From the NCBI GenBank assembly GCA_000431535.1, contig HF991822.1, positions 258,063 to 290,388 of the forward strand: 32,326 nucleotides of DNA, read 5' to 3'. Below the pieces are notes generated by a model. It was not told the origin of the DNA, made no database searches, and saw nothing but the letters and a program-made list of their open reading frames with translations. The DNA is from Clostridium sp. CAG:678 (GTDB taxonomy: Bacteria; Bacillota; Clostridia; Oscillospirales; Acutalibacteraceae). Positions 16,883 through 24,666 of the stretch are shown here, in pieces. How positions within the stretch are numbered: position 1 is the first letter of the stretch; every line of letters starts with the position of its first letter. The translations under genes and the position numbers were made by a program.

Positions 16883-17746
16883 ATGCCCGATTTTCAAAAA
16901 CAGCACGTGCAGTGGTTCCCCGGCCACATGGCAAAAACAAGAAGGCTGATCCGAGAGAGTCTGAAACTGGTGGACGGCGTTATAGAGATTGTGGATGCGC
17001 GAATACCACGATCCAGTTCCAACCCAGAATTGGCGCAGCTTATCGGGAAAAAGCCCAAGATCGTGCTTTTGAATAAGTGCGATATGGCGGATCCGGCGGT
17101 CACGGATCTTTGGATCAAATATTATTCCGAAAATAGCATTACGGCGATTTCCGTGGACTGTAAAACCGGAAAAGGTCTAAATCAGTTTCAAGGCGCTTGC
17201 TCAAAAGCGCTCTCATCTGTAGTAGAACGAAACAAAGAAAAGGGTATGGCCGGAAAAGCCTTGCGTTTTATGGTGGTCGGCATACCGAACACAGGCAAAT
17301 CTTCGTTCATCAACAGAATGGCAGGAAAATATAAAGCGGTTGTTGCAGACAGAGCCGGCGTTACCAAAAGCAACCAGTGGTTTTCTGCAGGAAACGGCAT
17401 AGAGCTTCTGGATACACCGGGTGTGCTTTGGCCTAAGTTTGAAGACAGGGAAGTTGGAGACAAACTGGCTTTTATCGGATCTGTAAAAGATGAAGTCACG
17501 GATATGGAAACCATTGCCTGCCGGCTTTTGGAAACGCTTGCCAAAACCAGGCCGGAAATGATTGCCCAAAGATACAAAATCAGCGGCTTTGAAGAGAAAC
17601 AGAGTTGGGAAATTCTTGAAATGATCGGCAGAAAAAGAGGCTTTTTAATCAAAGGCGGGGAAATTGATACTCTGCGTGCCGCTACTGCCGTATGTGATGA
17701 ATTCAGAGGAGGAAAGCTCGGCAAAATCAGCCTGGAGCTGCCGTAA
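16883..17746 (+). CDS. rbgA: Ribosome biogenesis GTPase RbgA (YlqF)
   Basis: RbgA is a circularly permuted GTPase that acts late in 50S subunit assembly. The protein has 287 residues. The G motifs appear in permuted order: G4 NKCD at 64-67, then G1 GIPNTGKSS at 133-141, then G3 DTPG at 177-180. The N-terminal HVQWFPGHMAKTRR is diagnostic. The C-terminal domain is also intact. The ATG at 16883 has AGGGGTG at 16869-16875 upstream. A TATAAT at 16819-16824 follows the rplS terminator, but no matching -35 is visible, so the promoter is uncertain. The gene begins an rbgA-rnhB-yraN run with almost no spacing. Confidence 0.96.
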   Translation: MPDFQKQHVQWFPGHMAKTRRLIRESLKLVDGVIEIVDARIPRSSSNPELAQLIGKKPKIVLLNKCDMADPAVTDLWIKYYSENSITAISVDCKTGKGLNQFQGACSKALSSVVERNKEKGMAGKALRFMVVGIPNTGKSSFINRMAGKYKAVVADRAGVTKSNQWFSAGNGIELLDTPGVLWPKFEDREVGDKLAFIGSVKDEVTDMETIACRLLETLAKTRPEMIAQRYKISGFEEKQSWEILEMIGRKRGFLIKGGEIDTLRAATAVCDEFRGGKLGKISLELP

Positions 17747-17748
17747 AA

Positions 17749-18351
17749 ATGGACTGGCTATTCTATGAAGAACAGAAATATAACAATGGATATCAGGTAA
17801 TCTGCGGTGTGGATGAAGCCGGCAGAGGGCCGCTCGCAGGACCTGTTTATGCGGCCGCAGTTGTTTTAAAAAGAGGACAGGTCATTGAAGGCGTGAACGA
17901 TTCCAAAAAACTTTCCGAAAAAAAAAGAGAGGCATTGTTTGAACGGATCGTTTCGCAGTGCGCCGATTATTCAATCGGCTGCGCAAGCGCTGCTGAGATT
18001 GATGAGATCAATATTTTGCAGGCAACGTTTCTGGCTATGAAAAGAGCGGTGGAAGGGCTTTCCGTTCAGCCGGACTGCGCACTTGTAGACGGAAATCAGG
18101 CACCGCCGCTCAGCTGTGATGTTTTTACAATCGTAAAAGGGGATGCTAAATCCGAATCCATTGCGGCAGCGTCGATTCTTGCCAAAGTTTCCAGAGACAG
18201 ATATATGCTGGAAATGGCAGAAAAATTTCCGCAGTACGGTTTTGAAAAACACAAAGGCTACGGCACGAAACTGCATTATGAAAGAATTGAACAATACGGG
18301 ATCTGTGAAATTCACAGAAGATCCTTTTTAAAAAAGGTGCTGAATCAATGA
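17749..18351 (+). CDS. rnhB: Ribonuclease HII
   Basis: RNase HII removes ribonucleotides misincorporated into DNA and cleaves RNA in RNA-DNA hybrids. The protein has 200 residues. The catalytic acidic residues are visible: Asp22 and Glu23 in GVDEAGRGPLAGP, Asp114 in ALVDGNQ, and Asp132 in KGDAKSESIAAASILAK. The gene starts two bases after the rbgA stop and overlaps yraN by 4 bases, so it is translationally coupled on both sides. The order rbgA-rnhB-yraN downstream of rplS resembles that in other Firmicutes. Confidence 0.96.
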   Translation: MDWLFYEEQKYNNGYQVICGVDEAGRGPLAGPVYAAAVVLKRGQVIEGVNDSKKLSEKKREALFERIVSQCADYSIGCASAAEIDEINILQATFLAMKRAVEGLSVQPDCALVDGNQAPPLSCDVFTIVKGDAKSESIAAASILAKVSRDRYMLEMAEKFPQYGFEKHKGYGTKLHYERIEQYGICEIHRRSFLKKVLNQ

Positions 18352-18701
18352 ATGCTTTGGGAAAACTTGCGGAAATGAAAGCAGCGGAATTTTTGGAAAA
18401 GAAAAAGTATTCACTTGTGGATTTCAATTTTTCCTGCCGGTTCGGCGAGATAGATCTGATCGTTAAAAATAAAAAATACCTCTGCTTCGTTGAAGTGAAA
18501 ATGAGAAATGCAAACAGCATTGCCTCCCCAATGGAATTTGTAGACCGCGCTAAGCAGAATAAGATTTCCGCCTGTGCAAAGGTGTATCTTTCTTCTCATA
18601 AGACGGATCTTCAGCCTCGGTTTGACGTTGTAGAAGTGTTTTGCGAAAATAATAAAATTAAATCTTTTAAACACCTTGAAAATGCGTTTCAATTATATTA
18701 A
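18348..18701 (+). CDS. YraN family protein (UPF0102), nuclease-like
   Basis: This 117-residue protein has a restriction endonuclease-like fold and no settled function. It shows the family pattern LGKLAEMKAAEFLEKK near the N terminus, then GEIDLIV and FVEVKMR, which supply the Asp and the Glu-x-Lys of a PD-(D/E)XK-type active site. The start overlaps the rnhB stop (ATGA). Its neighbour rnhB suggests a role in nucleic acid maintenance, but this is inference. A promoter for thrC appears to lie across its last codons. Confidence 0.9.
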   Translation: MNALGKLAEMKAAEFLEKKKYSLVDFNFSCRFGEIDLIVKNKKYLCFVEVKMRNANSIASPMEFVDRAKQNKISACAKVYLSSHKTDLQPRFDVVEVFCENNKIKSFKHLENAFQLY

Positions 18702-18704
18702 AAT
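18676..18704 (+). promoter_or_regulatory. Probable promoter for thrC, overlapping the end of yraN
   Basis: TTGAAA (18676-18681) and TAAAAT (18699-18704) are separated by 17 bases. The predicted start site is near 18711, with TAGGAGG at 18721-18727 ahead of thrC. The region is A/T-rich, so a chance match is possible. Confidence 0.5.
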
Positions 18705-18733
18705 ATTTTAAAGATTTTATTAGGAGGTTCATC

Positions 18734-20230
18734 ATGCTTTACACTTCCACAAGGGATAATTCCGTAAAAGTGAGTGCCGCGCATGCAATTGCACAGGGTA
18801 TCAGTGAAGAGGGCGGCCTTTTTGTGCCCTGTGAATTTCCGCATTTCTCTGTAGATAAAATAAAAGAAATGGCATCCATGTGTTATATTGACAGGGCAAA
18901 GACCGTGTTGCGTGAATTTTTAGATGATTTTTCAGAAGAAGAACTGGATTATTGCGTAAGCGGCGCTTATGCTGCCGGAAAATTTTCATCCGATGCTGTT
19001 GCGCCGACGGTAAATATCCACGGTAATGAAAATGTGCTGGAACTCTGGCACGGGCCCACCTGTGCTTTTAAAGATATGGCGCTGCAGCTCCTGCCGTATC
19101 TTATGACCGTATCCGCTAAAAAAACGGCAGATGGCAAAACCATTGTAATCCTTGTTGCAACCTCCGGTGATACCGGTAAAGCCGCGCTTGAAGGATTTAA
19201 AGATGTTGATCATACGAAGATCCTTGTATTTTATCCGGAAAACGGTGTATCTCCAATGCAGAAACTTCAAATGGTTACGCAAGAAGGCTCCAATGTTTCC
19301 GTCTGCGCCGTAAAAGGCAATTTTGACGATGCCCAAAGCGCCGTTAAAGCAATCTTCACAAATGATGAAATTAAAGAAAAACTTGCGCAGAAAAATATGA
19401 TGTTTTCATCTGCAAATTCCATCAACTGGGGCAGACTTGTTCCGCAAATCGTTTATTATTTTTCCGCTTATTGTGATCTTTTGAACAGTGGTTCAATCCA
19501 CGCCGGCGATGAAATGAATGTGGTAGTACCCACAGGTAATTTTGGAAACATTCTTGCCTGCTATTACGCGAAGAGAATGGGATTGCCTGTTAAGAAACTG
19601 GTCTGTGCGTCCAACTCAAATAATGTTTTAACGGACTTTCTGACAACGGGAACTTATGATAAAAACCGTGCGTTTTATACAACAACATCTCCAAGCATGG
19701 ATATACTGATCTCTTCCAATCTTGAAAGACTGCTCTACCACTTAAGCGGCAATGATGATGCGCTTATCAACGATCTGATGCGCCGGCTCTCAGAAAACGG
19801 TGTTTATACGGTTTCTGAATCCCTGCTGGCGGAGATTCAGAAACACTTTTCTGCCGGATTTGCCGAGGAATCGGAAGTAAATGAAACAATCAAAGCATAT
19901 TTTGATCAGTTTGGTTATCTCTGTGATACGCACACTGCCGTTGCGCTTAAAGTTTATGGCGATTATGTAAAGAATACGGGCGACGATATTCCAACCGTGA
20001 TCGATTCAACTGCCTCTCCGTACAAATTCTCAAGAAGCGTTCTCAGTGCCGTAACAGGCGGTAATCTGCCCGATGCTGATGAATTTGAAATGGTAAATGA
20101 ACTCTATAAAACAACAGGATCCGCGGTGCCCGCGCCGCTTGTATCTTTAAAAGATAAAGAAGTGCGTTTTGATCATGTTTGCACAAAAGAAGATATGGGA
20201 GAAATGGTTTTCAAACTTCTGGGAATATAG
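18734..20230 (+). CDS. thrC: Threonine synthase
   Basis: ThrC converts O-phosphohomoserine to threonine, using pyridoxal phosphate. The protein has 498 residues, the longer form of the family. The cofactor lysine is Lys113 in CAFKDMALQ, and ATSGDTGKAALEGF forms the phosphate-binding turn with the usual N-terminal YTSTRDNS. GNFGNILACYYAKRMGLP follows in the middle of the protein. The start has TAGGAGG at 18721-18727. No thrA, thrB or other amino-acid genes are adjacent, so the gene stands alone between yraN and a bidirectional terminator. No T-box leader is visible in the 32-base gap. Confidence 0.96.
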   Translation: MLYTSTRDNSVKVSAAHAIAQGISEEGGLFVPCEFPHFSVDKIKEMASMCYIDRAKTVLREFLDDFSEEELDYCVSGAYAAGKFSSDAVAPTVNIHGNENVLELWHGPTCAFKDMALQLLPYLMTVSAKKTADGKTIVILVATSGDTGKAALEGFKDVDHTKILVFYPENGVSPMQKLQMVTQEGSNVSVCAVKGNFDDAQSAVKAIFTNDEIKEKLAQKNMMFSSANSINWGRLVPQIVYYFSAYCDLLNSGSIHAGDEMNVVVPTGNFGNILACYYAKRMGLPVKKLVCASNSNNVLTDFLTTGTYDKNRAFYTTTSPSMDILISSNLERLLYHLSGNDDALINDLMRRLSENGVYTVSESLLAEIQKHFSAGFAEESEVNETIKAYFDQFGYLCDTHTAVALKVYGDYVKNTGDDIPTVIDSTASPYKFSRSVLSAVTGGNLPDADEFEMVNELYKTTGSAVPAPLVSLKDKEVRFDHVCTKEDMGEMVFKLLGI

Positions 20231-20290
20231 ATTTCCGTAAATATCGGCAAGATTTTATATGCAACACTTTTTCTTCGTGTTTTTACAATA

Positions 20291-20318
20291 AAAAACGGCT
20301 CAGTTCAGAGCCGTTTTT
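20291..20318. terminator. Bidirectional terminator between thrC and the minus-strand DUF1540 gene
   Basis: A perfect 11-bp stem (AAAAACGGCTC at 20291-20301 with GAGCCGTTTTT at 20308-20318) closes a 6-base loop. The A-tract on one side and T-tract on the other mean it can end transcription from both directions, serving thrC on the plus strand and the small gene on the minus strand. Confidence 0.88.
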
Positions 20319-20324
20319 GTTGAT

Positions 20325-20489
20325 TTAGCCGTTGCAGTTTTCGTTGCATTGAAATGTTTCACATTTTGTTTCCGTTGTTGTTTTTGCCATGCTGCTGCCA
20401 ACTGTGATATGACCGGCAGTGCAGCTGTTGTCGCTGTTATGGTGAACACAATTTTTTACTTCACAGCAAATTCCTTTAATTTCGTCCAT
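20325..20489 (-). CDS. Small cysteine-rich DUF1540 domain protein
   Basis: A 54-residue open reading frame on the minus strand starts with ATG (complement of 20487-20489) and ends with TAA (complement of 20325-20327). It contains seven cysteines (residues 8, 9, 14, 23, 43, 48, 52) in the DUF1540 arrangement: a C-x4-C group near the N terminus, then CTAGHITVG, then TKCETF. A Shine-Dalgarno AAGGGAG lies at the complement of 20500-20506, ten bases ahead of the ATG, and the bidirectional terminator sits just past the stop. DUF1540 proteins are common in Clostridia and presumably bind a metal, but their function is unknown. This is the only minus-strand gene I support in the window. I could not find a convincing promoter upstream of it. 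Confidence 0.85.
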   Translation of the reverse strand: MDEIKGICCEVKNCVHHNSDNSCTAGHITVGSSMAKTTTETKCETFQCNENCNG

Positions 20490-20573
20490 CGTTTTCACAC
20501 TCCCTTCAATGCTATCTTTGCCAATGAAATCCGTTTTATTCTTTTTTTAATTTTACTGAAAGGTTTAAATACT

Positions 20574-21260
20574 ATGTCGCTTTTTGCCATTGCAGACACA
20601 CATCTTTCTTTTGGAACCGATAAACCCATGGATACCTTTGAAGGGTGGGAAAACTACACCGAAAGACTTAAAAAAAACTGGAACAATGTTGTAAGCCCGA
20701 ACGATGATGTTGTGATTGCCGGAGATATAAGCTGGGCTATGGATTTCAGCGAATTGGCTGCTGATTTTGATTTTTTGGAAAGTCTGAACGGAAATAAGAT
20801 CCTTTTAAAAGGGAATCACGATTACTGGTGGAATACGCTCTCTAAAATGAACAGATTTTTAGAAGAAAACCATTACCGATCCATTCGTTATTTGTATAAT
20901 AACGCTTATACCTGCGGCACGTGTTCTGTCTGCGGTTCGCGCGGCTGGATCTATGACAGTGAGGAGGAACAGGATCAGCGGATCCTGTTAAGAGAAACTG
21001 CAAGAATAAAGCGCAGTATTGAATGCGCGGAAACGGAGAATATTGTTTTATTTCTGCATTATCCGCCGGTGTCTCAAAATATTCAGTGTAAAGAAATAAC
21101 GGATCTGATAAAGGAATACGGTATAAAAAAATGCTATTTCGGGCACCTTCACGGAGAAGCCGCAAAATATGCATTTGAGGGCAGCCTGAACGGTGTAGAT
21201 TATAAACTGATCTCTTGCGACAGATTAAAATTCACACCTTATTTAATTTTAAAATACTGA
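20574..21260 (+). CDS. Metallophosphoesterase family protein
   Basis: This is a calcineurin-like phosphoesterase of 228 residues. The dinuclear metal motifs are all present: ADTH (Asp8, His10), GDISW (Asp51), GNHD (Asn81, His82), LHYPP and GHLHG. The substrate cannot be predicted from the sequence. I start it at the ATG at 20574, which puts the first metal motif at residue 8 as usual in the family and has AAAGG at 20559-20563 upstream. A longer in-frame reading frame back to 20349 would run antisense through the DUF1540 gene and gives an implausible cysteine-rich N terminus. It is flanked by the divergent DUF1540 gene and the tig promoter, so it appears to be a single-gene unit. Confidence 0.88.
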   Translation: MSLFAIADTHLSFGTDKPMDTFEGWENYTERLKKNWNNVVSPNDDVVIAGDISWAMDFSELAADFDFLESLNGNKILLKGNHDYWWNTLSKMNRFLEENHYRSIRYLYNNAYTCGTCSVCGSRGWIYDSEEEQDQRILLRETARIKRSIECAETENIVLFLHYPPVSQNIQCKEITDLIKEYGIKKCYFGHLHGEAAKYAFEGSLNGVDYKLISCDRLKFTPYLILKY

Positions 21261-21266
21261 TTTTTC

Positions 21267-21295
21267 TTGAAAAAGGCGTATCAATATGCTATAAT
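21267..21295 (+). promoter_or_regulatory. Sigma-A-type promoter for tig
   Basis: TTGAAA (21267-21272) and a perfect TATAAT (21290-21295) are separated by 17 bases. It begins seven bases after the metallophosphoesterase stop and drives tig, and possibly clpP and clpX. Confidence 0.82.
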
Positions 21296-21348
21296 GCCTA
21301 TTCAGTGATAATTTATTATTAATATATTAAGAAACAGGAGAGTTTAAA

Positions 21349-22632
21349 ATGGCGCTTAAATCATCAAATAAGGTTGACACCAACACTTATGAACTTGAAG
21401 TTACAGTAGACAGCGAAACTTTCAAAAAAGCCTGCACACAGGCATATCTTAAGGACAAAAAGAACATTCAGCTTCCCGGTTTCCGTAAGGGAAAGGCTCC
21501 GCAGGCAATGATCGAAAAGATGTATGGCGAAGGCACGTTTTATGAAGACGCGCTGGATATTGTTTATCCAACCGCCGTTTCTGAGGCGTTTACCGAAGCA
21601 GGCCTTGAAGTTGTGGACGCTCCTTATGATCTGGAGATCCCTGTTATCAGCAAAGCAGACGGTGTAGAAATGAAAATGAAAGTTACTACTTACCCGGAGG
21701 TAAAATTAGGGGATTATAAAGGTCTTAAAGTCAAAAAAGAAAATACAGAGGCTACAGACGAGGACGTAGATAATGAACTCAAGAGCCTGCAGGAGAGAAA
21801 TTCCCGCCTTGTTGTTGCGGACGACAGAGCCGCACAGACAGGTGATACGGTTTCCCTGGATTTTGAAGGTTTTGTAGACGGAGAGGCATTTGACGGCGGA
21901 AAAGGTGAAAATTATCCGCTTGAGCTTGGTTCCGGTTCCTTTATTCCCGGTTTTGAAGATCAGGTATGCGGCCATAAGATCGATGAGGAATTTGATGTAA
22001 ATGTTAAATTCCCGGATGAATATGCAGAGCAGCTTGCCGGTAAAGACGCTGTTTTCAAATGCAAGATTCATGAGATCAAAGCAAAAGAACTGCCGGAATT
22101 AGATGATGACTTTGCACAGTCTGTTTCGGAAGATCTGAATACTTTAGACGAACTGAAAGCGGACCTGAAAAAGCAGATCTCTGAGAAGAAAGAGGCAGAT
22201 GCAAAGAGCAAGATGGAAAATGATCTTCTGGAACAGATCTGCGAAAATATGGAGGCAGAGATCCCGCAGTGCATGTTTGATAAGAGGCAGGACGATATGC
22301 TCAAGGATTATGAGTACAGACTTCAGGCGCAGGGCCTGGATCTTGACACATATCTGAAGTATATCGGTCAGGACAGAGATTCCTTTAAAGCAACCTTTAA
22401 AGTAGGTGCTGAAAAGCAGGTAAAAGTATCTGTTGCGCTGCGCGCGATCATTGAGGCTGAAAAGATTGAGGCAACAGAGGAAGAAATCACCGCGGAAGCG
22501 GAAAAGATCGGCAAGCAGTATGGTATGGACGCGGATCAGGTGAAAAAGGTTCTTGCAGACGACCAGCTTTCCGAAGATGTGAAGAGAAACAAAGCTGTTG
22601 ATCTTGTGATCAATTCCGCTGTTGTAGAATAA
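21349..22632 (+). CDS. tig: Trigger factor (ribosome-associated chaperone and prolyl isomerase)
   Basis: Trigger factor binds the ribosome exit tunnel and folds nascent chains. The protein has 427 residues. The N-terminal ribosome-binding signature is GFRKGKA at 44-50. A FKBP-type peptidyl-prolyl isomerase domain spans about 150-235 (GDTVSLDFEGFVDGE, FIPGFEDQVCG). The C-terminal chaperone arms are helical and rich in charged residues. A CAGGAGAG ribosome binding site precedes the ATG. The tig-clpP-clpX-lon-engB order is a well-conserved Firmicutes cluster that links nascent-chain folding with proteolysis. Confidence 0.97.
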   Translation: MALKSSNKVDTNTYELEVTVDSETFKKACTQAYLKDKKNIQLPGFRKGKAPQAMIEKMYGEGTFYEDALDIVYPTAVSEAFTEAGLEVVDAPYDLEIPVISKADGVEMKMKVTTYPEVKLGDYKGLKVKKENTEATDEDVDNELKSLQERNSRLVVADDRAAQTGDTVSLDFEGFVDGEAFDGGKGENYPLELGSGSFIPGFEDQVCGHKIDEEFDVNVKFPDEYAEQLAGKDAVFKCKIHEIKAKELPELDDDFAQSVSEDLNTLDELKADLKKQISEKKEADAKSKMENDLLEQICENMEAEIPQCMFDKRQDDMLKDYEYRLQAQGLDLDTYLKYIGQDRDSFKATFKVGAEKQVKVSVALRAIIEAEKIEATEEEITAEAEKIGKQYGMDADQVKKVLADDQLSEDVKRNKAVDLVINSAVVE

Positions 22633-22634
22633 AT

Positions 22635-22664
22635 TTGAATAATTTTAAATTTGCTAATTATAAT
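22635..22664 (+). promoter_or_regulatory. Possible internal promoter for clpP
   Basis: TTGAAT (22635-22640) and TATAAT (22659-22664) are 18 bases apart. The predicted start site near 22671 would fall inside the clpP ribosome binding site (AAAGGA, 22670-22675), and the gap is very A/T-rich, so this is a weak call. No CtsR or CIRCE operator is visible. Confidence 0.28.
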
Positions 22665-22686
22665 TATTTAAAGGAAAGTGATTTAA

Positions 22687-23268
22687 ATGGCATTGGTACC
22701 TTATGTTATTGAGCAAACCGGTAACGGCGAACGCTCTATGGACATTTTTTCAAGACTTCTGAATGACAGAATCATTGTTCTTTCGGATGAAGTCAATTCA
22801 CAGACTGCGTCTCTCGTTGTAGCGCAGCTGCTGTTCCTGGAAGGGCAAGATAATGAAAAGGACATTAACCTTTACATTAATTCCCCCGGCGGATCCGTAA
22901 CAGACGGTATGGCGATCTATGACACTATGCAGTATATTAAATGTGATGTTTCCACCATCTGCATCGGCATGGCTGCGTCAATGGGCGCGTTTCTGCTTTC
23001 CAGCGGCGCAAAAGGCAAAAGAATCTGCCTGCCGAATGCCGAAGTTATGATTCATCAGCCGTTAGGTCAGGCACAGGGTCAGGCAACAGAGATTGAAATC
23101 TCTGCAAAACATATTTTGAGAACCAAAGAAAAATTAAATACGATTCTTGCCGCTAACTGCGGAAAATCCGTTGAAGAGATCGCAAGGGATACAGAAAGAG
23201 ATAACTGGCTTACTGCGCAGGAAGCTCTGGAATATGGACTTGTTGATAAAGTTTTCGATAAAAGATAA
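22687..23268 (+). CDS. clpP: ATP-dependent Clp protease proteolytic subunit ClpP
   Basis: ClpP is the tetradecameric serine peptidase that works with ClpX. The protein has 193 residues. The catalytic triad is Ser98 in GMAASMGAF, His123 in MIHQP and Asp172 in ERDNWL, at exactly the usual positions. The substrate-binding SPGGSVTDG loop is intact. The N terminus ([16 protein letters not shown]) matches mature ClpP and needs little processing. It is followed 24 bases later by clpX, its unfoldase partner, with no terminator between them. Confidence 0.98.
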   Translation: MALVPYVIEQTGNGERSMDIFSRLLNDRIIVLSDEVNSQTASLVVAQLLFLEGQDNEKDINLYINSPGGSVTDGMAIYDTMQYIKCDVSTICIGMAASMGAFLLSSGAKGKRICLPNAEVMIHQPLGQAQGQATEIEISAKHILRTKEKLNTILAANCGKSVEEIARDTERDNWLTAQEALEYGLVDKVFDKR

Positions 23269-23292
23269 TTCTTTAGACCGGAGTAGATTTGA

Positions 23293-24591
23293 ATGTCTAA
23301 TGATAAAAACAACATGAACCGCGTTGCAAGATGCTCTTTCTGCGGGAAGTCGGAAGCCATGGTGCACAGGCTGATTGAAGGCCCGAATGTTTATATCTGC
23401 GATGAATGTGTTGGCCTTTGCAATGACCTGCTTGCAAAATCTGCTGATCTTGCCAAACAGGCGCAGGCGCACCGTTCGCAGGAAAACGATATGGTCTTGC
23501 CCACGCCGCAGCAGATCAAAGAAAAACTTGATGAATACGTTGTTGGCCAGGATGAAGCAAAAAAGACGCTTTCCGTTGCGGTTTACAATCATTATAAAAG
23601 AATTTATTCAGGTGCTGGTTCTGATGATGTTGAACTCCAAAAGAGCAATATATTGTTGTTGGGGCCAACCGGTGTTGGCAAAACAATGCTTGCCCAAACA
23701 CTTGCCAAAATACTGAATGTTCCGTTTGCCATTGCGGATGCCACTACACTTACGGAGGCCGGATATGTTGGCGAAGATGTTGAAAACATTCTTTTACGGC
23801 TGATTCAAGCTGCTGATTTTGATGTGGAAAAAGCGCAGCGCGGTATCATTTATGTGGATGAGATCGATAAGATCTCCCGCAAATCGGAAAACCGTTCCAT
23901 CACAAGAGACGTGAGCGGCGAGGGCGTTCAGCAGGCACTTCTGAAAATTTTGGAGGGAACGGTTTCAAACGTACCTCCCGGAGGCGGAAGAAAACATCCT
24001 CAGCAGGAATTTATACAGATTGATACAACCAATATACTGTTCATCTGCGGCGGTGCATTTGACGGCATTGAAAAAATAATCGAAAAACGCATCGGTTCAA
24101 AAGTTATGGGATTCGGCGCGGATATTGAAAAAGAAAAGTATGACGAGAACGAAGTGCTCCATAAAGTGATTCAGCATGATCTTGTCAAATACGGACTGAT
24201 TCCCGAACTGATCGGCAGAATACCGGTTATCACCGTGCTGGATAATCTTGACCGTGAGGCTTTGGTTAAAATCATGACAGAGCCCAAGAATTCAATTGTA
24301 AAGCAGTATACCAAGATGTTTGCGCTGGACGGCGTTACGCTTGAATTCAGAGATGATGCCTTAACAGCCGTTGCGGATATCACTCTGGAAAGAAAAACTG
24401 GTGCCAGGGGGCTGAGAAGCGTGCTTGAGGGTGTGCTGAAAGATCTTATGTTTGCGATTCCTAGCGATGCAACAGTGGAAAAGGTGATTATAACCGAAGA
24501 TTGTGTCAGAAATGCGGCTGAGCCGATTATTCTGCGCAACACGAATAAAACACAAAAATCTCTTCGCGCTTCAGATCTGAAAAACGCATAA
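23293..24591 (+). CDS. clpX: ATP-dependent Clp protease ATP-binding subunit ClpX
   Basis: ClpX is the AAA+ unfoldase that recognises substrates and feeds them to ClpP. The protein has 432 residues. The N-terminal zinc-binding domain has Cys14, Cys17, Cys36 and Cys39 (CSFCGK, CDEC). The AAA+ domain has Walker A GPTGVGKT at 124-131, Walker B IIYVDEID, and the pore loop GYVG. The ClpP-docking loop reads MGF, where IGF is the commonest form. The sensor region (ARGLRSVLE) is intact. It is likely transcribed with clpP; a hairpin terminator follows it. Confidence 0.98.
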   Translation: MSNDKNNMNRVARCSFCGKSEAMVHRLIEGPNVYICDECVGLCNDLLAKSADLAKQAQAHRSQENDMVLPTPQQIKEKLDEYVVGQDEAKKTLSVAVYNHYKRIYSGAGSDDVELQKSNILLLGPTGVGKTMLAQTLAKILNVPFAIADATTLTEAGYVGEDVENILLRLIQAADFDVEKAQRGIIYVDEIDKISRKSENRSITRDVSGEGVQQALLKILEGTVSNVPPGGGRKHPQQEFIQIDTTNILFICGGAFDGIEKIIEKRIGSKVMGFGADIEKEKYDENEVLHKVIQHDLVKYGLIPELIGRIPVITVLDNLDREALVKIMTEPKNSIVKQYTKMFALDGVTLEFRDDALTAVADITLERKTGARGLRSVLEGVLKDLMFAIPSDATVEKVIITEDCVRNAAEPIILRNTNKTQKSLRASDLKNA

Positions 24592-24595
24592 ATAT

Positions 24596-24622
24596 AAAAG
24601 GCAGGTAAAACACTTGCCTTTT
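24596..24622 (+). terminator. Intrinsic terminator after clpX
   Basis: An 11-bp stem with one G-T pair (24596-24606 with 24612-24622) closes an AAAAC loop and ends in TTTT, followed by an A/T-rich tract. Its 3' arm contains the -35 hexamer of the lon promoter. Confidence 0.75.
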
Positions 24623-24642
24623 ATTTATTTCTATTATATAAT
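24614..24642 (+). promoter_or_regulatory. Sigma-A-type promoter for lon, overlapping the clpX terminator
   Basis: TTGCCT (24614-24619) and a perfect TATAAT (24637-24642) are separated by 17 bases. The -35 element lies inside the 3' arm of the terminator hairpin. The predicted start near 24648 leaves a short leader with AAGGTG ahead of the lon ATG. Confidence 0.65.
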
Positions 24643-24666
24643 ACTAACATCTTTTAAGGTGATCAT

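Noticed and set aside
20349-20573. In-frame upstream extension of the metallophosphoesterase
   Set aside because: It is antisense to the DUF1540 gene, rich in Cys and Phe, and would put the first metal motif far from the N terminus.
21267-24660. CtsR or CIRCE heat-shock operators near tig, clpP, clpX and lon
   Set aside because: I looked for the CIRCE inverted repeat and the GGTCAAA-type CtsR repeat upstream of these genes and saw neither.
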